In this document: piece after piece, positions 33,101 through 45,600 of the stretch
Numbering within the stretch: position 1 is the first letter of the stretch
How the letters are laid out: each line of letters starts with the position of its first letter
Source: Babylonia areolata
Lineage: Eukaryota; Mollusca; Gastropoda; Neogastropoda; Buccinidae
NCBI RefSeq assembly: GCF_041734735.1
Contig: NC_134883.1
Span: 25,759,618-25,823,617, forward strand
Length of the DNA: 64,000 bases
Direction of reading: 5' to 3'
Made by a program: the position numbers and the translations under genes
The notes under the pieces: generated by a model
The model's database searches: none
What the model saw: the letters and a program-made list of their open reading frames with translations, nothing else
What the model was told of the DNA's origin: nothing

Positions 33101-34670
33101 TATATGAAGCATTGCTAAGACCTGTATTAGAATATGCAAACACGGTTTGGTTCCCAAAATTAAAGCGTCAGTCTGCTGCAATGGAAAGACGAGCAACAAA
33201 ATTAGTCCATGAAATAAAGAATTTTTCTTATGAAGAAAGGCTAAAATATCTTAAGCTCCCTTCCCTTAAAGCAAGAAGGGTACGAGGTGACTTGATGCAA
33301 GGGTATAAAATATATAATAATGTAGATGACATTGACAAAGCATGTTTCTTTATTAATCCACAAACTAACATTGTCACCTGTAACAGTACCGACAAAATTC
33401 AGAAGCAACATTATAATACCAACATTAGAAAATATGTGTTTAGTTACAGAGTGACTAACTATTGGAATAGACTAACCTCAGAAATCAAACGGGCACCAAA
33501 CACGAATGCCTTTAAAAGGCTTATTGATGACCACGATATCGTAAAGAAAAACAATGTTTGACTTTGGTAGGCAAAGGTGAGCCTGGGCTTGGGAGTACCT
33601 GACCAAAAAAAAAAACAATAACAACAGAACAAAACGAAAACCAACGGGGCGTATAAAGCCGCAAGGCTACGATGCTTGGCATCGCCCCTTACCTGAACCT
33701 GAACCTGAAGAGTTTGGCCCAGCCTTTCCCCCCAACGGGGGCCGTAAGACATTATGGCCGATTTCTTTCAGGATCAGCAATGTAACTTGAACTTACCGTG
33801 GAGACTGAGACAGACAGATAGACAGATTGATTGACAGAGAGAGAGAGACAGAGAGAATACAAGACAAAAGAAGACAAGGCAAGGCAATAAAAAAAAACCA
33901 AAAAAACCAGACTCCTTACAATGAGTTAGCCCACTAATGATAGCTTTTGAGAGCCAACTTCCTAACAAACATCATGTTCCTGCCCAGTGTATGAGGATTT
34001 TTTCCGAGATGGGAATGCTTTTCTTCAGCTAACATCCAGAAGCAAAGCAGCGATCCTGATGAGCTCTTCTAAGAGTGAAACAGCTGCTGCTCTGCAAGGG
34101 GAAAGGGGGAGTTGTAGCTGTGTGTTTTTGCTCCTGATCAGTTTGTTTCAAGTTGAAAGTTAAACCAGGATATACGTTTGATGCTTCTTTCCCACCTTAT
34201 TCGGAAAAAAAAACAACAACAAGAAACATGAGTTTCCACATTTATCATTATTACAATGAAAGAGAGAGCTTATGACACACGAACAGATTTTCACTAATTA
34301 GGGAAATGTATCACTCTGTATCAAGTACAGGCCCAACTCTTTAATGCTTTAAGTTATTCCAGCTGCCGTTAAAGAACGAACTTGGCACTCACTGCAGACA
34401 GAAGGTGTGTCCACAAGGCAGGACGATTGGAATGTTGAAGAACTCCTTACAGATACTGCATCTCAGCATCTGGAGGCACTCTTCCCCCACCAGAGAGCGC
34501 AGACTAGGGGAATGGAGAATACTGCATCCAGGGGCACACCCGGGTTTTACCGGAGTTCCCTCCTCCATGGCTGGGGTCTGCCTGCATTCTCTTTCTGCCT
34601 CGCTGTCCACTCCGCCTGCCGCGCTGCTTTCTTTTCGACTGGTACGCATAGCAGCACCCCATGACGACAT
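30159..34670 (-). CDS. RING-finger protein (probable E3 ubiquitin ligase), gene A
   Basis: Three exons, 34670-34393, 32222-32024 and 31046-30159, with GT-AG borders and consistent phases, give 454 aa. I start at ATG 34670 (MSSWGAAMRTS) rather than the in-frame ATG at 34748, because the extra 26 residues are Cys/hydrophobic and look untranslated; this is a judgement. A C3HC4 RING spans residues 71-124: C71-x2-C74 (CSIC), C86-G-H88-x2-C91-x2-C94 (CGHTFCLQC) and C121-x2-C124 (CPNC), with a long 26-residue last loop. After it comes FIIQALVDTLRNRKIP, then a roughly 295-residue tail that is Ser/Pro/Arg-rich with a basic cluster (RDREYHSRKRRKLQG), possibly nuclear. No B-box, coiled coil or membrane span is seen. 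The RING is cut by a phase-2 intron at the same place as in gene B. Orthologue not recognised. Confidence 0.78.
31490..32035. repeat. 34 bp minisatellite running into the gene A exon 2 splice donor
   Basis: On the plus strand about 16 units of roughly 34 bp resemble ACACAATTACCCTGTTGGGT plus GACATCAATTCAT. The last unit (32,015-32,032) overlaps the end of exon 2. On the coding strand it supplies ACCCAACAGG|GTAATTGTG, which are the last codons and the 5' splice site. Further units keep donor-like words such as CAGGGTAATTG and CTGGGTAACTG. Confidence 0.75.
32370..33720 (+). mobile_element. CR1-like LINE remnant
   Basis: Reading through several frames shows the ordered reverse-transcriptase blocks. 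These are QHGFRKS, a DFKKAFDSVPHKRLL-like block (with a local A-run), SGIPQGSILGPI, KIFADDTKIYT (the catalytic F-A-D-D) and RPVLEYANTVW. A C-terminal open stretch follows (33,112-33,561), ending TNYWNRLTSEI and a stop. The 3' end has GGCAAAGGTGAGCCTGGGCT and a CCTGAA hexamer tail (33,690-33,710). Multiple stops and frame changes make it inactive. It lies between exons 1 and 2 of the 454-residue RING gene, antisense to it. Confidence 0.8.
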
Positions 34671-35394
34671 TATCAATATGACGTTAAAGTAGCACGACCG
34701 ACAGCACGATGACGCAAAACACCTGATGATAAGTTTAAGAATCTCCAATTATTCCGTAGAAGAAACAGGTTGCTTCAACGAATTCCATATGGTTCGCACC
34801 ACAGAGAAATTAATTTAGGTGGAGGAAATTGTTTTGACAGTTTTGTAGAAAATTCATGCCGCCGGCTAAGAATATGTGTGGGGTTTTAACGGGTCGTGTT
34901 AAAAAATATAGAGCAACATTGCTTTTAACATAACCATTCAGCCATAAAAAAAACACTGAAGATCGGTTTGTGAAACAGTCTGTCCAGCCTATACCTGGCT
35001 TTGGCAAGGTAACTAGCTAACGTCAGTAAAAGATAGTTAACGTCGAATTTGACATCGTGAGTTACTTTCCAGCGTGATGTCTGTCCCCATCAGATTCGGG
35101 GGGTGGGGGGGGGGGGAACAACAACCACACAGTCTTTTCTGTTACATATGAAACTGAATACCGCCTTGACAGGATTTTGCCCTGCGCCAAGACCTAATGT
35201 CATGTCGCGTCCTAAATCATGACTGAAAAGCACAAGGTCTGTTAAATGTATAATAAATCTAGTTGTGACTCCAAACGAACACACTTTTGTCTTCCTGGAT
35301 GCAATGGCATCTTTTGTCAAAGAACACCCTTTCTCTGCTTCGGCTTTCTCATTGAATGGGAGACGGTTACCTTCTTTAAATTCCTCGTGCCATG

Positions 35395-35880
35395 AATACA
35401 AGACCGCGTTCTGAGCTCTTTATTGCTCATCATATCTGGAACAACCTTCCACATCATATCCGTTATCTCACTCCGTCTCTGCCTTTCGCTCTTCACTAGA
35501 AACTCGTCTTGTCAATACGTGTATGTAAGCACTCTTTGTTTCTTCTACAGCACTACCCCATGCCTACCATTTCACGTTGCTTGTATGAAGGGATAGAGAG
35601 AAAGTGGTCATGACTGGTTCCTGTACGGTTTTTTGACTCACTTGTGTAAACAAAGTGAGCCTATGTTTTAACCCGGTGTCCGGTTGTCTGTGTGTGTGTC
35701 CGTGGTAAACTTGAACATTGCCATTTTCTCTGCAAATACTTTTGTCAGTTGAACGGCACCAAATTTGGCATAAAAACAGGAAAAATTCAGTTCTTTCCAG
35801 TCATCTTGTTTTCCATGTAAAGCGCCCCGAGTAAGCTCTTAATGAGAAAGGGCGTCATACATTGTTATTACTAGTCATTC
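35395..35880 (+). mobile_element. LINE 3' end interrupted by a short gastropod repeat
   Basis: 35,415-35,510 reads IWNNLPHHIRYLTPSLPF, the C-terminus of an L2/CR1-type LINE. Its 3' untranslated tail (CATGTAAAGCGCCCCGAGTA ... TTGTTATTACTA) resumes at about 35,815. Between them, about 35,622-35,806, lies TTTTTTGACTCACTTGTGTA, ACAAAGTGAGCCTATGTTTT, AACCCGGTGTCCGGTTGTCT and CACCAAATTTGGCATAAAAA, a short interspersed repeat I associate with gastropod genomes. The nesting is visible; the family names are from memory. Confidence 0.6.
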
Positions 35881-36594
35881 CAGAAATCCTATACATTTTG
35901 CTGTTTTGTTTCGGTGATTTTTTCACCGGCAGTCTCTGTTGTCTCCTTTCTCGACCATTTCCTGCCTAGCACGTCCCGGCATTCACTTGAAGACACTCAG
36001 TATTTTATTATGGAAAACCGTATTCCTTTCTGGTCGTTGATTTTTTGTGTGGAGTTATTGCTGTCTCAGTGTATCTTTCTCAGTTACTTGCTGTACTTCA
36101 GTTGTCACTGTGACTTAGTGATGTTCTGTACCATTTTTTTCTTTTTGAATGAATCATAGGTAAGGGCCCCACTTTAAAAAAAAAAAAAATAAAAAAAAAC
36201 CGTTCAAGTTCACAGTGAATTCCCGGGCCCACCCACCTCCTTTTTAAAAATTCAGTAATTTTTTTAAAACTGCAATCAGCACAAAGAACTGAAAACGACT
36301 TCACTTGACCATTCCATAAAGTTTGTTGTTTCTTCTATAGATTTACTGAGAGTATTCGTTTTTGATTCCGCTCTTCGTCTATCCGGCAGTTTCCCCCGGC
36401 AAATCACCATACAACACATCCGCCTCCGTCCGGACACCAACTTTTTCTTATCAAACTAGATGTCTACGATCACCAGTAAGCTTGAGTGACGGGACACTAA
36501 ACGGACTTCTATTCCCTCATTTGTTGGGGACTACGAGTGACTCAGGGTGCGCATGTGCATGAGTATATATTCAATTTGTACGGCAAACACTTCA

Positions 36595-36597
<3 letters not shown>

Positions 36598-36629
<32 letters not shown>

Positions 36630-36714
36630 GTGCGTGCCGGCGCGCTCGGCTGCCGGGTACCAGTACGTCAGTGTTCAGTTGTGCGCTGGCCCGGCGGCCG
36701 GGGTGTGTGCTGTG

Positions 36715-36781
<67 letters not shown>
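36598..36781. repeat. Two long (TG)n microsatellites
   Basis: 36,598-36,627 and 36,716-36,781 are TG runs, the latter about 33 units. Val-Cys and Thr-His frames across them are artefacts. Confidence 0.95.
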
Positions 36782-36783
<2 letters not shown>

Positions 36784-39234
36784 GGTGGGTGAAATAGGCT
36801 AAATTGTAATGGATTAGGCTGGAATAAATTCTTTCGCACGAATAAAAGTAGTCTGCACAGGCAGAGGTGGTCAACAAGCCACGCACAATGTTTGTGGAAC
36901 ATGTGACACTGAGGACGCGTCTCGCTAATGTCTATTTATCGCACACCTGTGTCGACGGTGTGATTTGAAGTTCAATGTTGTCATGGTCTTCAGGACCGTA
37001 ACAACACAGCGGCCTCATCGTCATGTTACGTCCCATGACTTATGTCCAGGCTGCCTTATTGCGGGTTACACGGCGGCCACGGCCGCGGCCCGCGCCGCCG
37101 GCCGCGGGGTCAGTCACTGACTCCGGCGGGCAGTCCCGGCAACTTGATGACATCCGGTCAGTGATGCTCGGCCGCCAGCCGAGCGATTTCTAAATAAATT
37201 ATTAAGTTACACCAGTGACATCTAGTGGAATTTAAACACTCATGTCGATCATTGTTAAGAAGAACTTAATATGTGCCGCGGCGGCCGCCGTGCCAACTTA
37301 TGTTTACAGAAAATGCCCTAGCCACAACTGCGGAGGCTCAGTGCCGGTCCCGCATAGTGCCGTCCTCGGTATCGTCAGTGATATCATAGTTGAGTTGGAT
37401 TCGACCAGTGAGTCTCGGCGGCCGCGGAAAAGCGAACTGAAGGTTTTTCAGTTTGACTGAATCCGCGACAATATGACTAACTAATTCAACTGAAAAAAAA
37501 AAATGAAAAAAAGAAATGAAAAAAAAAGAAAACTGGCAACTCAGTTATCCGGGCCATTCAGAGGTGCTACTGATAATCATCGCAGTTGACTACCCGTGTC
37601 AGTGGCTCACTGAAACCGTTCCTAAAATGACACTGTCACGTCCGTCGGTATAAGGTCACTGACGTGATCGAGTACAAGAAGGGATTCGGACACCGCCCGC
37701 GGCGCCCGCCCGGCAAAGCCCGGCCGCCCGGCCCCTTTAGTTGCCGTCGACTCAGTCAAGTTAGTAGGCTCAGACTTCCGAGTCGTTGCCCAGTCCATCC
37801 CCGGCCCGCCGCGGCGCCGGCCGGGCCTCTAGTAACATGTGGACTGAACTAGTTAACCAGAACTCATCAGTAATCCGCCGAGTGAAGGTCCTCAGTGCCG
37901 GGTCCGGCAGCTGCACGCTCGGCGGTCACTGTCGGGGGACGGAGTGGTTCCCCGGCGGCATCAGTCACGGCTGGAGTCACTGCCCGGTCCATGGCCTTCG
38001 TTAATGAAGAAACAAGGGGCCATGGTGAGTCACCATGGTGGCCGCGGCCGTGGAATTGAGAGTGGCCGTTCTCGCTGGCCAGGTCAACATAATTATGATG
38101 CAGAACTGACGTCAGTCCGGCCGGGGTTACTTGACTTCCTTTGCCGGGACTGTGCTTTTATACACTGGCACCGACGCCAAAACTGACTGATCACTGGAGT
38201 GCGTACTCAGAACCGGATACCATCCCGTGATCCTCGCTCAGCTTTTCAAGTTACAGAGCCGGATAGATACTGATGGAAACGTGACACTGGCACTCAGTGA
38301 CTGGCGAATATTCTGACGGCTGTGGGCCGTCACTCAGTGAGCTGACCCCGCCAGGCATGCCGCCGCCTCACCTGCGGTATACTGACGTCACGCACAGTGA
38401 CATCACCGGACCGAAACTGAAAGAGGCGTATGCCAGTGGCTGCCGCCGCTATTTGAGGTAGGGTCACAAAAACTAACGATCATTGGCTTGATATATAGCA
38501 TTACGACCGTGACTGCCGTGGACGCGGTATTGTTGCAGCCCTCGAACACAGAAGCAATGCTCGGATTCAGTTCCGGTTCACAGTGCTGATTTACACTTCG
38601 GTTCAGTTCCCTAGAGACCGCCACTGACTGATATACACATGCATCGATTAAAAACTTGTTCTGCCTACTACTGATTCGACTCGATCGCGGGGACGCGTTC
38701 ACCCCCATTCAGTTGGTGTACCCAACGGTGGTGCATCTAAACTGACTTGACCACGGTAAACTCTGGCCGGGCCGCTGGCTGACGCTCCCCAAGTTCACAC
38801 ACTGACGGGTCTCTTCAGTTGGTAACAGGTCATCAATGGCACCGTAATCGGAGCAGTTGCAGCTCAGACTATCTTTAGTTTTATTTGGCTGGCAGGCTGT
38901 CTGTCCGAGTCTGTCTGTCTGTACTGATGTATATATGTACTCCTCTCTCTGTCTTTGTCTCCGACTCTCCGATCTCAGGCTCCGTCTGTCTCTCTGTCTG
39001 TCTGTCTTTCTGTCTCTGCTTATGCCTTTACTCAGTGTAGTCTAGTGTTCGCATTCTATGACTTTAAGTAGCCGTATTGCCGGTGTAGTGCATGCAATGA
39101 CATACTGATATAATGTAGTATTGTGTAGTAGGTAGACCCTGTGTCACTGAGGGCGGGGACTCATGGTAACTCGAAAAAAAAGCCGGCGCGCCAGTGCTTA
39201 TCTATTATCCTCGAAAATAAAGAATTTGTGTTGT

Positions 39235-39350
39235 CTTGTCTTGTCTTCTCTCTCTCTGTCTCTCTCTCCGCTCTCTCTCTCTCTCTCTCCGACTCTCTCC
39301 GGCTCTCTCTCTCTCTCTCTCAGTCCGCGGTCAGTTGTGTGTGTGTGTGT
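39235..39350. repeat. (CT)n and (GT)n microsatellites
   Basis: Interrupted CT run with occasional CCG/GTC, then a short GT run. Confidence 0.9.
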
Positions 39351-39399
39351 GTTTTCTCAGTCAGTTTAACGTCTATTCACTATAAGTGTTCTTAGACGG

Positions 39400-40615
39400 A
39401 AAGGAGTAAAATAGTGTATAAAGGAAAGGGAATGCATGTGAATATTAGTGTTAATTTTTTTAATTTTAAAGTTCATGTTATGTATCAGAGGAAAAGTATA
39501 TTATAAGAAAAAGTCTAAAGAGGTTGTGGTGTGTATTGAATGAGTTGTCATGGGAAGGAGAATATGTATATGCATATCAACAAGTATTAACCTACAGCAA
39601 TGTAAATATAAATAACAGTATTAAATATAATACACCAAAGGAGGATACCAACTGGACTGGAGTTTAAAATTTCTGAAAACATTCTAAGCAATGAATAATC
39701 ATTCAAAATCTTTTCAGTGGCTAATGAAATATTGGAAGAAAAGTCATCAACTACATCTTTTGGAAGTAACTGTCTTATGCTCTGACAATGAATGAGTAGA
39801 TGGCTTACAGTTATTTGCTTACCGCATATACATTTTATATTTTTAGAAAATTTTGTACGAAAGGCATTTAAACGAAGTCTATACATTAGACTTGTAATTT
39901 GTCTTGAATGTGCTGCTGGTGTTGAATTTAGAAAATGTTTGGGATTAGCTGCATTCTTTGTGTTTACACAACATTGGTAATAATGATTATTTGAATCTAT
40001 AAGTAATTTCTTAAATCGATTTCTAGATACATTTTCTATACAGCTAATGCATTCATGTAGATCTAACTGGATGTCAAGTTGTAGTAGCGCCTTCGAAATT
40101 ACGTGCTGCTCTTCTAGCTGCTTGGTCTACCCACTCATTTGAAGATATTCCACAGTGCGAAGGTACTTGTACCCAACAGAAAGTTATTTTAATGCCCTGT
40201 TTTGTCAGTTGGTGAATAATATGTTTTATTTCCATTGTCATCTCAATTCGCTTCTTTGAATTTGGAGATTCTATAGCTTGTAATACTGACTTTGAGTCTA
40301 CACATAATAAAATTTCACTTACAGTTTTCGGAATGTCTGAAATATAATTTAAGGTCTTAGGTATGGCTAGAAGTTCAGCTGTGAAAATGGAATATTGTCT
40401 ACCAATATAGTATATTTTTTCTATTCTAAATGAAGGAATTACAAAAGCCGCTCCTGAATTACCATCTTCTAGAACAGATCCGTCTGTGTATATTTTTAGA
40501 TAATTTGAATATTGATTTTCCATATGTGAGAGCACTTCAGGTTTTAACAAAAATGGTGACTGGTTCTTGGATAAATCTGTATAATCCATGTCAAAGGTAG
40601 CTTTACACTGCTCCT
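39400..40615 (-). mobile_element. I-clade-like LINE 3' half with RNase H domain
   Basis: The minus-strand frame 40,589-40,074 contains an RNase H fold with its acidic residues: KIYTDGSVLEDG (Asp), FTAELLAI (Glu), LCVDSKS (Asp), then PSHCGISSNEWVDQAA (His and last Asp). One frame change near 40,080 separates it from the downstream part, which reads NRFKKLLIDSNNHYY and then CICGKQITVSHLLIHCQS, a CCHC-like cluster, ending near 39,587. RNase H followed by a Cys/His cluster fits I-type non-LTR elements. The reverse transcriptase is missing (5' truncation near 40,615). The insert interrupts the CAGT-rich block. Confidence 0.7.
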
Positions 40616-40619
40616 ATTC

Positions 40620-40693
40620 AGGGACTGGTGGAAAAGTAGGTACTTTTGCAATTTGCTTGTCTTTTGATTCCGTAGCACTAATGATATCAGCGG

Positions 40694-40734
<41 letters not shown>

Positions 40735-41520
40735 AGTCAGTGTGTGTGTGTGTGTGCTAGTCAGTGTGTGTGTGTGGTTTTCAGTCTTCGCAGCCGGTTC
40801 GCCTTCCAGGTATGCCGCCCGGCGGGGCCAGTCAGTCAGTGGCAATCAGATGGATGATCCTCAGTCGGCATTCAGTTGCGGAACAATCAAGATCAATTAA
40901 ACTGAAACTTATAAACCCGGCTGATTAATTTCCGCGAATTAGCCATGAGTTATCTGCCCTTAATGGCATAGCCTACTAGACCGAGAGTCGTCAGTTTCCT
41001 CTCAATTGCCGGATTGGCAGAAACACTGAGGGGCCATGGTAACTTGACAACATGTATCAGTCACACACACGTGACACACATACACACACACACACACAAC
41101 CGCTGATATATATATATATATATAAAAAAAAAAGCAAAACAAAACAAAACAAAACAAACGAATATTGTTTCCACTGAAGGCTGTCGACTCAGTGAAAGAG
41201 AAACATTGCCGATTTTATTGTAATGGTTACGGTACTAAAAAATGAACGACTCAGCTTCAGGTGTGCGTGTGTTTTTTTAAAATTATTTTTATAGCAATCA
41301 GTGAGGTGAAACCTGAGACATTTTGCTTTTAAATGTTCTAAGTGAAAATGATACTTTATATCATAATAATGATTCAAGGTTAGATCTGATTGTATTTGTG
41401 CGGAAATAATCACGAAAGTGAAGGAACAGCTACATAACGATACAGAATTAACTCCCTTGACACATCTCCCCGGCCAGGCGGCGTTAGTAGGCTAGTCAAT
41501 GTTTAGAATTTGGGCAATGA
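40620..41520. other. CAGT/ACTG-rich block (right part) and candidate promoter of the zinc-finger gene
   Basis: CAGT density rises again right after the LINE (for example GGCCAGTCAGTCAGTGGCAA at about 40,827). (TG)n lies at 40,694-40,770, (CA)n at about 41,065-41,098 and (TA)n near 41,105-41,122. The sequence GAGATGGCCGAG at about 41,519, 30 bases before the start codon, resembles a YY1-type AAGATGGCGGC element. Promoter status is inferred from position. Confidence 0.35.
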
Positions 41521-41551
41521 GATGGCCGAGTGAGACCCAGGACAGTCAATC

Positions 41552-42596
41552 ATGAATTTGGTGAACATTCTTGCAGAACTTAAAGCTGCACAAGATGATT
41601 TTAGGCAGTCAGATAAAGCGTTTGCTACTGCAACATTTTGTCAGCGAACTTGCAAGGTAAGACGATGTGATATCTTATAATTGAACACATGCTGTGTTAC
41701 GTTTTGAACTGATTCGCCATTCTCGGCGAACCTGCTTGCACGCACACCGAACGAAAACATGCTTCATGGACAGTCAACTTCGGGATTTATTGTTATATTG
41801 ATATTATGTTCGTGACTGAATAGTCAGTTAAGTTTGTTTTAGCTTGTGGTTTAATAGACGCTTTGTTCTGGCTTTTTTTCTATTCGATTTGCTTTGTTTT
41901 GTTTCGTCACCCATGAGCCTGATCATTGTCGGCTCACCATTCACTGATTTTCGGTGTCGTGCAGCTGCACGTTTGGGTCGAGAGCATCATTATCATTGTT
42001 TGTTTTAGTATTAGCATGTAGAATAGTGACAAAAGTCGTGATTTTATTTGCTTTTCCCCCGTTTGATCATTTGATTTTGTAGATCGCACCCGTGGCCTTG
42101 AAAATGAAATGAAACCGGAAGTGCTTTTACATGTGGTTGCCATTCTGATACGGTTCAGTCCGTGGACATCGAACGATATCAGAGTGCGCAGAGACTTTAA
42201 AAGAGAGAGAGAGAGATGCTGTATGGAATTTTAGAATTAGAATATAAGTCCAAAAACGCAGACGCAAAAGTAAAACGGGTTACCACCTAGCCAGGGCCCC
42301 CATGAAACTAACATGCTACAGAGATATTCTTGACAGTGGATGTAGGGCTCAGCATTATTGTTAGCCTGACTGCCGAGGGCAAGTAGATTGTTGTTTCAGG
42401 TAGGCTAAGTCCTTTCTGTACTTGCCAGACATTGTCAGATATGTACCAAAGGTCAGTGTGGAAAGACCACTTCCCAAGCACTACCTTCCCACAGTGGAAA
42501 GTGGGTACATCCTATTCTTGATCTGTGTTTCTCACTGTCTTGTACTGTCACCCCTTGCTGCCCTCTCAGGCTCACACATTCACAATGTCAGTGTCT

Positions 42597-42646
<50 letters not shown>

Positions 42647-45600
42647 TTGAAAAAAACATCAGTACTTGTACCGAGCCACGAAACAAAACTAGGTACATTA
42701 ACTCAAAGGCATACATTACAGTGCCTATTTAGCTTTTTACCATTTTGCCAGCCTCCTCGATTGAGGATGTCTTTGATGTATGTAGAACATCTATTGTGGA
42801 GCATGCTGCGGAAAGAAGCTGCCCAATGTCAAGAAAGATCAAATGAGTAACAGTTGCAACTGAACATCTGTAGAGTCTGAATCTGAGAGATTTCTTCAAT
42901 GCATTTTCTTCATTGATGTTATGCAAGAGTGTGGTCCTTTCAGTAAATCTGATATTCAATTAAGATACATGTAAATGTACTTTTTACGTGCGGCATCATT
43001 TCAGCAGTTATATTTCATTTTCAGATTATATTTTTGTTTCCATTACCCAACTTACGTACATGTACTTGCATAGATAACATTATCTGTAACAAATGTAACT
43101 GCATTTCATCTTCTGAAGATTTTACTTTATGTGGTTAACCTCTCTCTGATGTGATTGATTCTTGTGCTTGTGACTGCCATAAGTACACTGGTAACACTGA
43201 GTTTTCAAAAAGTTCATGTCCCACAGAATTTTCTGCTGCTTTATTTGGGAAGAGGGGCTGGGGGGGGGGGGGTGCATTTGAGTAATAGTTTGTCTTACTT
43301 GCTGTTACATGAGGGATGTAGTACTTTTTCCAAGTGTTATGTGTGTACGTATATGGGTGGAGGTGCTCTGTGTGTGTGTGCGCGCGCTCGCAAGTGCGTG
43401 TGTGTGTGTTTGTGCTGTTTATGATGCAAGGATGGTGACTGTTTCTTTGCAGTTGATTCTTTTCTTATGATTGTTGCTTCTCTTTTGTAACATGTAATGT
43501 GTGAAGCGCCATAAGTGATTGTTTGATATTTGAATTTTCTTGAGAATTGTTGTTTCTTCATTGTTATATTTAATTTGTGAAGTACCATGATCTGCTCTGT
43601 GAGGGAACAGAGCTGTAGAAAAGCACTTCATTATTATTATTGTTATTGTTGTTGTTGTTGTAATTTTCTAGGAACTTATCCAGAAAATTAAATACTGTGT
43701 CTGGAACATATATTTATCTACAACTTCTGGTTTTAATTTTACTTTTAATAGGTGCAATTATGACATCATCATTGCAGGTTCTGGATGAGGTGGTGAAAGG
43801 ATCAGAAAATGAGGAGTTTGATAATCTTGTGGTTGGCATCTGGATCGTTATCAGCTCTGTTAATGATTTGCTGCCACAGCTGATTGATGGACCACTGCTG
43901 ACTGAACTTGCTGAAAGGCTGTTTAGGTAAGTTTTGCTTCTGTTCCACATTTCATTTGTATGCTTATTGCTATGGATAAAAATCCTCTTGGACATATTTC
44001 ATTGCAACTACTTAGTTTAACTTGATTGTGTGATTTAATTGTATAAAGTAGAATTGGAGTTTTTCTACACCAAAAAGATATATGATAAGTAACTATTTTA
44101 GCAGCTGACTTTAGTGAAATGAAAAATACCTTATCATTCTTGTCAAATTGAATGTTGCAGACAATGTGCCCGTGTTGTTTTGGACATCAAGTGGCAGCAG
44201 CTTGATCCAAGTGAACAGAGTCGCCAGAATTTGGAAAACGCTCTGGCAGTATGCCACCAGTATATGGCGCCCCGGGGCTTTGCCCGTTTGGATGTGGTGA
44301 ATGCCCTCATGGCAGAGCCCTGGACAGATCCGACCCTTACTATGGTGATGGGTAGTGAAGAGGATAATGAAGAAGGGGAAGGTGGGTTTATTTTAGATGT
44401 TTTTCTTCAGTAATTTTTTTCTTTCTTTTTCTTTTTTTTTTCAGAGGAAAGTGACAAATAATTAGAAACATTGGGTGGAAGAGTGAAAATGTATTCTATT
44501 TGAAAGCAGATGTTCAATAACTGGAAGAGAAACTTTAAATATAATGAGTATGAAGATGAATATGATGTCAAATACAGTGACAAGCTGGAAATGTATGTTG
44601 TGTATCCATTTGAGCCTGTGGTGTGCCAGTATCAAATGAATTGTATGTGGTCCATTGTACAAAAAGGGATTTGTACTCGTGACAAAAAAAAATTTTTAAG
44701 CAGTAATTTTTTAGTCGTCTGTTACATGGTATGTAGACTTCCAGTAAAAACAAACATAAATGCAACAATTCTTTCAGACATTTTTATAACAGGTATGTCA
44801 CATATTTGAGATATAAATTTTGCGTGTGTGTCCACATAAAGTCTCTTTATTTGATTGGATTGTTGCAGAATGTTGAATATTTATGTTGTGGTAAAAAGCG
44901 TTAATTATTTCCTAACATTTTTCCATCGTTGTCATAATAGTACATTGTTAAAACTTTTCAAAGACTTGGAATATTCAGAAGGAATGGGAATTGTATACAA
45001 GCATTAATTTAAAGTAGAAAAACAGTTTTGTGAAATTCTGAAGGTTGGCTTTGTTGATGACTCCATATTTTTAATCTTCACAGTGATCTATAAAACGTAT
45101 TGATTTTTAAACCTTAATGACTTTTAAAGAACACTTTTTTTTTAACAAAGCATTGGAATGTCATAATCAGAGTGTTTGTTGGAGAGAGAAGTATTTCTTT
45201 ATGTATGACTTGATGTTTATTCTGCTTTAGTAAGATTGTGGTGTCAGTGGGTTTTGTTGTGGTTTTTTGTGGGGGGTGGGGGGGGGGGGGGGGGGGTAAG
45301 ACTTGCTTGTAACTCAACTTGATTCTTTATCCGATTGTTAAAGCTAACATCCGTTTTCTTTACCAACTCAGTCATCTATGCAAAATATATTCATTTCCAC
45401 ATATAGAGCATATTATATTATAGATTTAAAGCTATAGTTGACATTACTAGACCAGTTAGAATCAGTGCAGTACCATGAATTTTGTTGTTGATACCACTGG
45501 GGCCTTTCATAGAAACAGTTATAAAGTTGAAAGTGAATTGGAAAGGTTTTCTGGGCCTTATGGCTCAACCGTCAACATTTTAATGAATTCTCATGAATTT

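Larger units (their letters stand above)
36300..39390. other. GC-rich block strongly enriched in CAGT/ACTG (left part)
   Basis: By hand count, 37,021-38,520 (1,500 bases) holds about 46 occurrences of CAGT or its complement ACTG, where about 12 are expected at equal base frequencies. CG-rich words (GGCCGCGGCCCGCGCCGCCG) are interspersed. Short reading frames here have no recognisable homology. It may be a CpG island upstream of the zinc-finger gene. Confidence 0.6.

Noticed and set aside
43672-43751. Possible extra exon starting ELIQKIKYCVW before exon 2 of the zinc-finger gene
   Set aside because: The next acceptor at 43,777 would leave an intron of about 26 bases, and exon 1 joins exon 2 directly in phase with a better fit to the ZNF292 family pattern.
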